NCBI GenBank assembly: GCA_017546665.1
Contig: JAFYSE010000039.1
Location: 21,065 to 85,064 of the forward strand
Origin: Clostridia bacterium
GTDB lineage: Bacteria > Bacillota > Clostridia > Oscillospirales > Acutalibacteraceae
DNA: 64,000 nucleotides
Reading direction: 5' to 3'
Shown: piece by piece, positions 17,148-24,305 of the stretch
Numbering within the stretch: the first letter of the stretch is position 1
Layout: each line of letters begins with the position of its first letter
Notes under the pieces: model-generated
The model's input: the letters and a program-made list of their open reading frames with translations, nothing else
Databases searched by the model: none
What the model was told of the DNA's origin: nothing
Made by a program: the position numbers and the translations under genes

Positions 17148-17327
17148 TTAAGCAACAGTTTCAGAAACGAATGAATCGTCACAGCAAGAGCATGAAACAT
17201 AGTTTTCAGCATCGTTGCCGATTACAACTCTTTTACTATCAACGTATTTCTTTATAAGAATATATGCTGCAACTGCAACAGCAGCAATACCAACAATAAT
17301 TGCAATAACTTTTAAAGCCTTTTTCAT
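17148..17327 (-). CDS. 59-residue membrane protein with cysteine-rich tail
   Basis: Translated on the minus strand from ATG 17327, with a GGAGG site about 9 bases upstream. The peptide begins MKKALKVIAIIVGIAAVAVAAYILIKKY, a signal-anchor helix, followed by a short tail with the cluster SCSCCDD. No family is recognised. The small size, clear start site and convergent position to a hairpin make it a real gene candidate. The cysteines could bind a metal or cross-link outside the membrane (inference). Confidence 0.7.
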   Translation of the reverse strand: MKKALKVIAIIVGIAAVAVAAYILIKKYVDSKRVVIGNDAENYVSCSCCDDSFVSETVA

Positions 17328-17404
17328 AAATGAATACCTCCAAATTTAATCACAAAAATATTATATATAATTCATAATGAAAAGTCAATGAATATTTGTA
17401 AAAA

Positions 17405-17436
17405 AGAAAAATGCCGAAGACTTTCGTCAACGGCAA
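17405..17436 (-). terminator. terminator of rpsT
   Basis: On the minus strand TGCCGTTGAC and GTCTTCGGCA form a stem (17412-17435) with an AA/AA internal loop and a run of T after it (A-rich on the plus strand at 17401-17411). Confidence 0.8.
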
Positions 17437-17460
17437 AGAACTTTACGTATTTAAGTCAAA

Positions 17461-17718
17461 TTAAGCCTTGTTAAGTTTTGTAACGAGAGCAGACTTTTTA
17501 CGAGCTGCATTATTCTTATGAAGAAGGCCTTTAGCAGCAGCCTGGTCGATTTTCTTAACAGCAACCTTTACAAGTTCGTTTTTGTCAGCAGCATTTGTTT
17601 CAATAGCAACATTTGCCTTTTTGATAGCTGTTTTAAGAGCTGAATTTGTTGACTTGTTACGCTGTGCCTTTGTCTTGTTAACGAGAACACGTTTTTTAGC
17701 TGATTTGATGTTTGGCAT
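17461..17718 (-). CDS. rpsT: 30S ribosomal protein S20
   Basis: 85 residues, the highly basic S20 sequence: MPNIKSAKKRVLVNKTKAQRN at the N-terminus and AAAKGLLHKNNAARKKSAL near the C-terminus. It binds 16S rRNA in the body of the small subunit. The Shine-Dalgarno AAGGAGGTGTAACGAAT is near perfect. It is monocistronic and transcribed away from gpr, as it is in many Firmicutes where rpsT and gpr are divergent neighbours. Confidence 0.98.
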   Translation of the reverse strand: MPNIKSAKKRVLVNKTKAQRNKSTNSALKTAIKKANVAIETNAADKNELVKVAVKKIDQAAAKGLLHKNNAARKKSALVTKLNKA

Positions 17719-17753
17719 ATTCGTTACACCTCCTTACGTATTTACAGATACAT

Positions 17754-17782
17754 ATATTACCACGAAAAAAATCAAAAATCAA
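17754..17782 (-). promoter_or_regulatory. SigA-type promoter of rpsT
   Basis: On the minus strand TTGATT (17782-17777), 17-base spacer and TAATAT (17759-17754), 36 bases before the S20 start codon. Confidence 0.6.
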
Positions 17783-17852
17783 GTTATTTTTTTTATTTTA
17801 AGTAATTTTTTTCGTAGGTATTAAAATGGAGATAAAATAAAGTGGTGAAAAG

Positions 17853-18671
17853 ATGAATTTAAGAACTGATATTGCACACGAAAGACATGAAATTGTATGG
17901 AAAAAACATACGGATGGGGTTGAAGTAAATCAATGGACCGAAGGAGAAACTCAGATAACCTTAACGGAAATAAAAACGGATGAAGCAGAGAGAATAATGG
18001 ATAAGCAAAGGGGAAAATACGTTACCTTAAAAATGCCGGAATTCTCTCATGAGAGTGAGCTCATAGATGGAAGACTTGATGTTCTTACAAAGCAAATTAA
18101 ATGTTTATTTCCTGAAAGGGCAAAAACATTTCTTGTGGCAGGTCTTGGAAATGAAAATATAACACCTGATGCATTAGGCCCATTATGTGCAAGTAAAATT
18201 TTATCAACAAGGCATTTTGAAAATTATTTACAAGACGATATGTTTTTATCAAAGTTAAATCCCGTATCTGCCATTTCTACCGGTGTCCTTGGACAGACAG
18301 GAATAGAAACAGCAGAGTATATTAATGGCGTTGCAAAAATAGTGAAACCTGATTTAGTAATTATTATTGATGCTCTTGCAACTATAAAAGAATCAAATCT
18401 GTGTAAGACTATTCAGATTACTGATACTGGTATAACACCTGGGTCAGGTGTTGGTAATTACAGAAAAACTATTGATAAAGAAACCTTGGGAATACCTATT
18501 ATTTCTATTGGTGTACCAACTGTTATTAGTCTTGATAATAACGAGGATATGATTGTGACTCCACGAGAAATTGATACAATCATAAAGAGAGCATCATCAT
18601 TGATTGCTATGGGAATAAACTGTGCGATTCAACCTGCTGCCGATGCGGAATTGTTTTTAGCGTTATCATAA
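17853..18671 (+). CDS. gpr: germination protease GPR (compact form)
   Basis: GPR cleaves alpha/beta-type SASPs when spores germinate. The 272-residue protein has the family core: LVAGLGNENITPDALGPLC, TGVLGQTGIETAEYI, PDLVIIIDALAT, TDTGITPGSGVGNYRK and PIISIGVPTVI. It is shorter than Bacillus GPR (about 370): the stretch between VPTVI and MIVTPREIDTI is reduced to a few residues. The RTDIA site, equivalent to the autoprocessing site RTD/LA, lies only six residues from the start, and a stop codon 15 bases upstream rules out a longer N-terminus. It precedes spoIIP, the classical order. Confidence 0.95.
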   Translation: MNLRTDIAHERHEIVWKKHTDGVEVNQWTEGETQITLTEIKTDEAERIMDKQRGKYVTLKMPEFSHESELIDGRLDVLTKQIKCLFPERAKTFLVAGLGNENITPDALGPLCASKILSTRHFENYLQDDMFLSKLNPVSAISTGVLGQTGIETAEYINGVAKIVKPDLVIIIDALATIKESNLCKTIQITDTGITPGSGVGNYRKTIDKETLGIPIISIGVPTVISLDNNEDMIVTPREIDTIIKRASSLIAMGINCAIQPAADAELFLALS

Positions 18672-18717
18672 AAGTTTTTCTCTTTTCATATTTTGTATTG
18701 AATAAATTGCGAAAAGA

Positions 18718-19836
18718 GTGAAACTGTTGATAAAAAGGACAAACACATCGGATGATAAAATTTGTAAGATTTGCAATTTGATTATTCCAATTTTTTTAGC
18801 TTTGCTTTGTGTCTTGGGTGATAGTGCTTCTATTGGTAAAAAAATGATTTTGTCAGGGTTATATCTTTCTTTCCCAGAGACATTGTTTCAAGCACAAACA
18901 AGAATAAACAGTAATAACTCTGAACACCAAAATTATTTCAATACAGAAAATTTATCACAGGTATCCACTGTTACAAACTCATCAATCCCAAAAGATATAG
19001 AAGAAATGATGATTCTTGCTGAAAAAAAGTATGCTGAATCATCAAAAGATGGTTTAATAATTGAAGCTGATTATAGCAAACAAAACGCAACATCAGAATT
19101 TAATGGTATTTATTTGCGAAATACAACGTTGAGTCATAAGGTGAATATAAGTGACTATGTTAACAAAAAAGTCTATGCAAGTGTTGATACAAATCAACCC
19201 TCAGTTTTAATTTATCACACACATAGCACGGAAACTTATGAATTATTAGATAAAGGATACTATACAAAAGAACACAGTTCTCTTAGTGAAGATACAAAAG
19301 AGAATATGATTCGTGTGGGAGAAGAAGTTTGCAGGATTTTAGAAGAAAACGGATATAAAACAATCCACGACAGAACAGTCTATGATGAGGAATATGATGG
19401 TGCATATAGTCGTTCGTTTGAAGGTGTAAAAAACATTTTAAAGGATAATCCATCCATACAAGTTGTATTGGATATACACCGTGGCACAATTTATCAAAAG
19501 GATGGCTCACATATTAAAACTGTAACAGAAATTGATGGTAAAAAAGTGGCACAAATTCAAATAATTAGTGGTTGTGAGGATGGGAATGTTACTGCTTTTC
19601 CAAATTGGGAAAAGAATTTTGCCTTTGCAGTAAAATTACAACAACAGTTGGTGGAAGATAATTCAAAAATAGTAAGGCCGTTGCTGTTGTGTAGTAGAAA
19701 ATATAATATGCATCTTATGCCTTGTGCTTTGCAAATTGAAATAGGTACGGACGCAAATACATTATTAGAAGCAGTATATTCAGCACAGTTATTTGCTGAA
19801 TCCCTATCGTTATTATTAAAGGAGTATGAAGTTTAA
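18718..19836 (+). CDS. spoIIP: stage II sporulation protein P
   Basis: About 372 residues: a membrane helix at about 21-45, a low-complexity linker, then the SpoIIP amidase/endopeptidase domain with LIYHTHSTETYE (zinc-binding His), VLDIHRGTIY and the terminal ALQIEIGTDANTLLEAVYSAQL motif. With SpoIID and SpoIIM it degrades septal peptidoglycan during engulfment. Possible starts are GTG 18718 and TTG 18727; the second has a better spaced AGAGTGA site. It follows gpr by 46 bases. An unmistakable family member. Confidence 0.95.
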   Translation: MKLLIKRTNTSDDKICKICNLIIPIFLALLCVLGDSASIGKKMILSGLYLSFPETLFQAQTRINSNNSEHQNYFNTENLSQVSTVTNSSIPKDIEEMMILAEKKYAESSKDGLIIEADYSKQNATSEFNGIYLRNTTLSHKVNISDYVNKKVYASVDTNQPSVLIYHTHSTETYELLDKGYYTKEHSSLSEDTKENMIRVGEEVCRILEENGYKTIHDRTVYDEEYDGAYSRSFEGVKNILKDNPSIQVVLDIHRGTIYQKDGSHIKTVTEIDGKKVAQIQIISGCEDGNVTAFPNWEKNFAFAVKLQQQLVEDNSKIVRPLLLCSRKYNMHLMPCALQIEIGTDANTLLEAVYSAQLFAESLSLLLKEYEV

Positions 19837-19839
19837 ATT

Positions 19840-19962
19840 ATGGAGTTAAAAAGAATACTTAGGTCCTATTTAATGCTTGTGATAATTACAATATTAACAA
19901 CACTTTTAATTGCTTCAATATTCATAGCACAAACTAATACTGATAAAATGCTTTTTGGTTAA
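19840..19962 (+). CDS. 40-residue single-pass membrane peptide after spoIIP
   Basis: ATG 19840 is 3 bases after the spoIIP stop. The peptide starts MELKRILRSYLMLVIITILTT and consists mainly of one hydrophobic helix followed by a short polar tail (AQTNTDKMLFG). The start site is weak (GAAG about 8 bases upstream), so translation may depend on coupling with spoIIP. No family is recognised. Support is the sequence character and tight spacing only. Confidence 0.45.
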   Translation: MELKRILRSYLMLVIITILTTLLIASIFIAQTNTDKMLFG

Positions 19963-19968
19963 AATTTC

Positions 19969-19997
19969 TTGCAATAAAGCCTTTGGTGGTGTATAAT
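19969..19997 (+). promoter_or_regulatory. SigA-type promoter of the YhaM-like gene
   Basis: TTGCAA (19969-19974), 17-base spacer, TATAAT (19992-19997). The predicted transcription start is near 20004, between the two candidate start codons' upstream regions. Confidence 0.65.
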
Positions 19998-20050
19998 TTA
20001 CTTTGTAAACTATGAAAGGACATATACACGGTTTTTGTGTGTTTTTACTT

Positions 20051-21016
20051 ATGAATTTTAAAGAGATTGGAAATAATGGTCTTGTTGAAGGCTATGCAGT
20101 TATAAAACAATGTGATAAAAAAATGGCTAAAAACGGAAATGCATATCTTGACCTTGTGCTTTCCGATAAAGAGGGCGAAATTTTTGCTAAACTTTGGGAT
20201 TATAATGAAGTATCTCACGGTAAATATGACGCAGATATGTTTGTTAAGGTCAGGGGACAAATATCCCAGTATAATGGTCACGACCAGCTTCGAATTGAAA
20301 GAATTCGTCCTGTGATTGAAGATGATGGTGTTGACGTTGGTGATTATGTAAAATCTGCTGATTATAGTGGGGAAGATATGTTCAACCACCTTGTTTCATT
20401 GGTTAACGTATTTAAAGACGAAGACTTAAAGAAAATAGTGTCTTATCTTCTCAATGATAACAAGGAAAAAATGCTCTATTTTCCTGCTGCATTTAGACTT
20501 CACCATGCTATTCGTTGCGGACTTTTAATGCATACAACATCAATAGTTAAACTCTGCGAAGGTGTTTGCAAGGTATATCCTTTTGTTAATCGTGAGTTGC
20601 TTATTTCAGGTGCGATTTTGCACGATATCGCAAAAACCGTTGAATTTGATGTTGGCGAAACGGGAATAGCGTCCGGTTATACTGTTGAGGGTAATCTTAT
20701 AGGCCACCTTGTAATGGGTGCTATGATGGTTAAAGAAGCAGCAAATAAACTTGCAATAGATAATGAAAAGTCTTTGCTTTTGCAACACATGATTATTTCG
20801 CATCATGGTGTGCCTGAGTTCGGTGCTGCTGTAAGACCATTATTCTTGGAAGCGGAACTTCTTTCACAACTCGACTCAATGGATGCAACTGTTTATGAAA
20901 TCATGGATGCAGTAAGTAATGTTGAACAAGGTGAGTTCACAAATCGTCTTTGGGCGTTGGACGATAGAAAATTCTATAAATACAATGATGCAACCTTAAA
21001 GGTTGACATTTTGTAA
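20051..21016 (+). CDS. yhaM: YhaM-family 3'-5' exoribonuclease/HD-domain protein
   Basis: 321 residues from ATG 20051. An OB-fold nucleic-acid-binding domain (GYAVIKQCDKKMAKNGNAYLDLVLSDKEGEIFAKLWD) is followed by an HD phosphohydrolase domain (FRLHHAIRCGLLMHTTSI, GAILHDIAKTVEF, HMIISHHGV). YhaM trims RNA 3' ends in Firmicutes and also acts on single-stranded DNA. The start is uncertain: ATG 20051 fits the family N-terminus but has no clear Shine-Dalgarno site, while ATG 20012 adds a hydrophobic extension and would be nearly leaderless from the predicted promoter. Confidence 0.9.
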   Translation: MNFKEIGNNGLVEGYAVIKQCDKKMAKNGNAYLDLVLSDKEGEIFAKLWDYNEVSHGKYDADMFVKVRGQISQYNGHDQLRIERIRPVIEDDGVDVGDYVKSADYSGEDMFNHLVSLVNVFKDEDLKKIVSYLLNDNKEKMLYFPAAFRLHHAIRCGLLMHTTSIVKLCEGVCKVYPFVNRELLISGAILHDIAKTVEFDVGETGIASGYTVEGNLIGHLVMGAMMVKEAANKLAIDNEKSLLLQHMIISHHGVPEFGAAVRPLFLEAELLSQLDSMDATVYEIMDAVSNVEQGEFTNRLWALDDRKFYKYNDATLKVDIL

Positions 21017-21052
21017 TAATTTTTATTTGGGAAAATAAAAGGGGAATGTGTT

Positions 21053-22078
21053 ATGAGAAATCATTTTGTGGAAAAACCTGTTGACCTTTTGAAAGAGGAC
21101 GGAAGCCTTAAAGAAATCGGCTGGTCAACAAAGCAAGTATGGAAATATGACAAAAAGGCAATTAAATCAAATGTGTTCAGAATAAAGGAATGGGACTATT
21201 ATCTTGTTTTAGCACAGGATTTTGGTGTTGCTTTTACAGTTTCTGATTTAGGTTTTGCAGGACTTCATTCTGTGTCATTCCTTGACTTTAAAACACCTTG
21301 TGAAACAACAAAGAGCGAGATGCCATTCTTCACAATGGGTAAAACAAATATGCCACCTACAAGTAGCGAAGGTAATGTTCATTTTGGCAATAAAAACCTT
21401 ACTCTTGACTATATCAAAACTGACGGACAAAGAAGAATTGTATGTACATACAAGAATTTCAAGGATGGCAAGGATTTTAAGTGCGATATTTGCCTTGACC
21501 AACCTGATATGGATTCAATGGTTATTACAATCCCTTGGCAGAAGAACAAGAGATGTTTCTACTATAATCAGAAAATCAACTGTATGAGAGCATCCGGCTG
21601 GGTAACAGTTGGCGAAGAAAAATATGAATTTAACCCTGCAACAGACTTTGGTACTCTTGACTGGGGTCGTGGTGTTTGGACTTACGATAATACTTGGTTC
21701 TGGGGTTCAGGTAACTGTGATTTGGATGGTCACGCATTCGGCTTTAATATCGGTTATGGCTTTGGTGATAACACAGCCGCAACAGAAAATATTCTTTTCT
21801 ATGATGGCGTTGCTCATAAACTTGACGATATCTATTTCAATATGCCTGAAAACGGAAATTATACAGACCCATGGACATTCTCATCATCCGATGGCAGATT
21901 TGAAATGGACTTTGTGCCAATAATTGACCGTAGTGCATTTATTGATTTTAAAGTGATTATTTCAGACCAGCATCAGGTTTTCGGCAGAATGAGTGGTAAA
22001 GCAGTTCTTGACGACGGAACAGTTCTTGAAATCAAAGATATGCTCATGTTCGCAGAAAAGGTTCATAATAGATACTAA
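21053..22078 (+). CDS. DUF2804 domain-containing protein
   Basis: 341 residues matching the uncharacterised DUF2804 family. Characteristic pieces are the WSTKQVWKYDKK start region, FTVSDLGFAGLHSVSFLDF, the tryptophan-rich FGTLDWGRGVWTYDNTWFWGSG, and FNIGYGFGDNTAATENILFYDG. The whole protein is soluble with no signal peptide and looks like a beta-rich fold related to lipocalin-like or hydroxyneurosporene-synthase-like proteins (inference). GGGGAATGTGTT provides the start site. It may share transcription with yhaM, 36 bases upstream. Function unknown. Confidence 0.88.
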   Translation: MRNHFVEKPVDLLKEDGSLKEIGWSTKQVWKYDKKAIKSNVFRIKEWDYYLVLAQDFGVAFTVSDLGFAGLHSVSFLDFKTPCETTKSEMPFFTMGKTNMPPTSSEGNVHFGNKNLTLDYIKTDGQRRIVCTYKNFKDGKDFKCDICLDQPDMDSMVITIPWQKNKRCFYYNQKINCMRASGWVTVGEEKYEFNPATDFGTLDWGRGVWTYDNTWFWGSGNCDLDGHAFGFNIGYGFGDNTAATENILFYDGVAHKLDDIYFNMPENGNYTDPWTFSSSDGRFEMDFVPIIDRSAFIDFKVIISDQHQVFGRMSGKAVLDDGTVLEIKDMLMFAEKVHNRY

Positions 22079-22088
22079 TACAAAAAGT

Positions 22089-22122
22089 AAAGCACTCAAC
22101 CAATTTGGGTTGAGTGCTTTTT
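22089..22122. terminator. bidirectional terminator between DUF2804 gene and trmL
   Basis: AAAGCACTCAACC (22089-22101) pairs with GGTTGAGTGCTTT (22108-22120) with T-rich flank on the plus side and A-rich sequence before it, so it serves both convergent genes. Confidence 0.93.
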
Positions 22123-22123
22123 G

Positions 22124-22630
22124 TTATTGCTGGTCTGCCCAGTTATAATTTCTTAATTCTCCGCTTTCAAGTAGTTGTGGGTAATCCCATTGTCTCAATG
22201 TTTCGTAAACACCGATTGCCACAGCATTTGAAAGATTAAGGCTTCTTGCTTCGTCAATCATAGGAATTCGAACACATTTATCAGCATTTGCGTAAAGCAA
22301 ATCTTCTGGTAATCCTGCTGTTTCTTTTCCAAAAACAAGATATGTATTATCAGGATATCTTACATCAGAATGTCTTTTTTGTGCCTTTGTTGAAAAATAG
22401 AAGAAATTACCTCCTTTATTTTTCTCAAAGAATTCTTCCATAGTATCGTAATAAGTAATATCAAGCAAATACCAGTAGTCAAGACCTGCTCTTTTGAGTT
22501 TTTTATCATCAGGAGTAAAACCCATTTTACCCACAAGATGAAGTCTTGCGCCTGTTGCAGCACATGTTCTTGCAACATTACCTGTATTTTGTGGAATCTC
22601 TGGCTCAACCATCACAATATTCAATACCAT
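22124..22630 (-). CDS. trmL: tRNA (cytidine/uridine-2'-O-)-methyltransferase TrmL
   Basis: 168-residue SPOUT-class methyltransferase that methylates the ribose of nucleotide 34 in tRNA-Leu isoacceptors using SAM. Motifs: VMVEPEIPQNTGNVARTCAATGARLHLV at the N-terminus, LVFGKETAGLPEDLL and the trefoil-knot segment CVRIPMIDEARSLNLSNAVAIGVYE at the C-terminus. The start is placed at 22630, directly after AGGGTGAT; an in-frame GTG at 22639 is inside that site. The length is typical. It is the only minus-strand gene between two plus-strand groups. Confidence 0.95.
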   Translation of the reverse strand: MVLNIVMVEPEIPQNTGNVARTCAATGARLHLVGKMGFTPDDKKLKRAGLDYWYLLDITYYDTMEEFFEKNKGGNFFYFSTKAQKRHSDVRYPDNTYLVFGKETAGLPEDLLYANADKCVRIPMIDEARSLNLSNAVAIGVYETLRQWDYPQLLESGELRNYNWADQQ

Positions 22631-22737
22631 ATTTATCACCCTAAAATTATAAATTATTTTAAATAAAAGTATAACATTTTTAGAAATAATTTTAAATACA
22701 AAAATATAATTTTTTTAAATCTTTTTCTCAAAATATT

Positions 22738-22767
22738 ATTGCTCGATAAAAATCATTTATGAGCAAT
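22738..22767 (+). promoter_or_regulatory. stem-loop in the leader of the 59-residue protein gene
   Basis: ATTGCTC (22738-22744) and ATAAA (22746-22750) pair with TTTAT (22756-22760) and GAGCAAT (22761-22767), with one bulged G and a 5-base loop. It ends just before the AAGGAGG site at 22775-22781. No T run follows, so a translational or stability role is more likely than termination. Confidence 0.5.
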
Positions 22768-22789
22768 CTGTGAAAAGGAGGAAAAGAAA

Positions 22790-22969
22790 ATGGATAAGAA
22801 ACAAGTTGGTAAAGTTGTAGGTGCAACAATGCTTGCAGGTACAGCAGCGGCGGCTGTGACAAGCACAATGACAGGTAAAAGCACAAAAAAGAAAATGAAA
22901 AAAACAGCAAAAAAAGCAATGGATACAGTAAGTAATGTAGTTGATAATGTGAACAAAATGATGAACTAA
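22790..22969 (+). CDS. 59-residue lysine/alanine-rich small protein
   Basis: ATG 22790 follows a very strong AAGGAGG site. The peptide begins MDKKQVGKVVGATMLAGTAAAA, a weakly hydrophobic helix, then a very lysine-rich middle (KSTKKKMKKTAKKAM) and an amphipathic tail (VSNVVDNVNKMMN). It is located 11 bases before the PdaA-like gene and probably co-transcribed with it. The composition recalls small spore or DNA-binding proteins and YtxH-like membrane proteins, but no family is recognised. Confidence 0.7.
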   Translation: MDKKQVGKVVGATMLAGTAAAAVTSTMTGKSTKKKMKKTAKKAMDTVSNVVDNVNKMMN

Positions 22970-22980
22970 GGTGAACACAA

Positions 22981-23859
22981 ATGAAAAGAAGTTTACAATT
23001 AGTTTGTGTAGTCATTTGTATATCATTACTCTGCTCGTGCGAGAGATTTAAAACTCCAAAATATGAAAAAGTTACGGAAGAAACCATAACGGAAAAGGGA
23101 AATGAAACAACCATACAACCTGACACAACGGTAAATGTTACACCAATGGTCACTAACTCAAATGAAAAGAAATCTCATAGCTACGGTGTAGCAAAGGATG
23201 GAAAGCCTAATGAAATATCAGTAAATGCTCAAAAATATTTTGATAGCAACAAATTCAAAGCATTTTGTTTAGATACAAAATCTGATAAAAAGATTATGTA
23301 TTTAACCTTTGATTGTGGCTATGAGAATGGTTATACTTCAAAAATACTTGATGTTTTGAAAGAAAAAGGTGTAAATGCTGCTTTTTTCTGTACCTTGCCA
23401 CAAGTTAAAGAAAATACCGAGTTGATAAGAAGAATGATAAATGAAGGCCATATTGTAGGAAATCATTCTGTAACACATCCGTCATTTGCTGAAATAAGTG
23501 AAGAACAGATTAAAGATGAAATTAAAGGAATGGAAGATTATTTAAAGAACAATTTTAATTATAGCGAACCTTATTTTAGATTTCCCAAAGGTGAATATAC
23601 GGATGTAGCATTAAAAACTGTGGAAAATTTAGGATATACAAGTGTCTTTTGGTCGTTGGCGTATGCTGATTGGGATTTGAATAATCAAAAAGGTGAACAA
23701 TATGCCTTTGAAAAAGTGACCTCAAGATTTCATCCTGGTGCTGTAATTCTTTTGCATTCCGTTTCGCCTGATAATGCAAATGCATTGTCAAGAATTATTG
23801 ACGAAGCACAAAAACAAGGTTATGAATTTAAGTCTTTGAGAGAATATGTGTCGAATTAG
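22981..23859 (+). CDS. pdaA: PdaA-like polysaccharide deacetylase lipoprotein
   Basis: 292 residues. The N-terminus is a lipoprotein signal (LLCSC, lipid-attached Cys near 18-20), then a linker of about 60 residues and a NodB/CE4 deacetylase domain: YLTFDCGYENG (catalytic Asp), the zinc motif NHSVTHPSF, RFPKGEY, and VILLHSVSPDNA. The YGVAKDGKPNEIS lead-in and SLAYADWD stretch are typical of PdaA, which removes the acetyl group from muramic acid so that muramic delta-lactam can form in the spore cortex. This fits the spore genes around it; a vegetative deacetylase remains possible. Confidence 0.9.
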   Translation: MKRSLQLVCVVICISLLCSCERFKTPKYEKVTEETITEKGNETTIQPDTTVNVTPMVTNSNEKKSHSYGVAKDGKPNEISVNAQKYFDSNKFKAFCLDTKSDKKIMYLTFDCGYENGYTSKILDVLKEKGVNAAFFCTLPQVKENTELIRRMINEGHIVGNHSVTHPSFAEISEEQIKDEIKGMEDYLKNNFNYSEPYFRFPKGEYTDVALKTVENLGYTSVFWSLAYADWDLNNQKGEQYAFEKVTSRFHPGAVILLHSVSPDNANALSRIIDEAQKQGYEFKSLREYVSN

Positions 23860-23953
23860 CAAAAATTATCAATAATAATAAATAATAAATTGACAACAAT
23901 ATTACTGCAAACGCAATTAATATATAAATTTAATTGATAAGGGGTGTATTGAG

Positions 23954-24148
23954 ATGTCAAGAGGTAACAAAAACGTAGTACCTGAGGCTCGTGAAGCTCT
24001 CAACCGTTTTAAGATGGAAGCTGCATCTGAAGTTGGCGTAAACCTTAAGCAGGGTTACAATGGTGACCTTACTTCAAAGCAGGCAGGTTCTGTTGGTGGA
24101 CAGATGGTTAAAAAGATGATTAAGTCATACGAAGAAAATATGAGATAA
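23954..24148 (+). CDS. alpha/beta-type small acid-soluble spore protein
   Basis: 64 residues of classic SASP type: VVPEAREALNRFKMEAASEVGV contains the GPR cleavage region (MEAASE), and DLTSKQAGSVGGQMVKKMIKSYEE is the DNA-binding C-terminal motif. SASPs coat spore DNA and protect it from UV and chemicals, then are cleaved by GPR (encoded at 17853). The start has GGGGTGTATTGAG upstream. A terminator follows. No reliable SigG promoter could be written down by eye. Confidence 0.96.
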   Translation: MSRGNKNVVPEAREALNRFKMEAASEVGVNLKQGYNGDLTSKQAGSVGGQMVKKMIKSYEENMR

Positions 24149-24167
24149 CAGTTTCGATTTGATTTGA

Positions 24168-24205
24168 GAACCCGGTGGGAAATATCCTGTCGGGTTCGAT
24201 TTTTA
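24168..24205 (+). terminator. terminator of the SASP gene
   Basis: GAACCCG (24168-24174) pairs with CGGGTTC (24191-24197), with a 16-base loop and a GATTTTT tail. Confidence 0.85.
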
Positions 24206-24239
24206 GCAGAAAAAAATTAAAATAAATCTAAAAAAACTA

Positions 24240-24268
24240 TTGGAAAATTATTTATTATGTTATATAAT
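24240..24268 (+). promoter_or_regulatory. SigA-type promoter of the hprK operon
   Basis: TTGGAA (24240-24245), 17-base spacer and TATAAT (24263-24268), 37 bases before the hprK start. Confidence 0.6.
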
Positions 24269-24305
24269 ATTTTAAATATATTTGTATAAAGGGGAGGTAG
24301 GCACT

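Noticed and set aside
18668-18694. SigE-like promoter (ATA ... CATATTTT) between gpr and spoIIP
   Set aside because: The match to the SigE consensus is poor and the spacing is 16; it could easily be chance in AT-rich DNA.
22728-23153. Hydrophobic minus-strand frames opposite the small Lys-rich gene and pdaA-like gene
   Set aside because: Low-complexity Leu/Phe/Ser composition is the antisense reflection of a lysine-rich coding strand.
23880-23953. SigG promoter before the SASP gene
   Set aside because: Expected for this gene, but no convincing -35/-10 pair was readable by eye.
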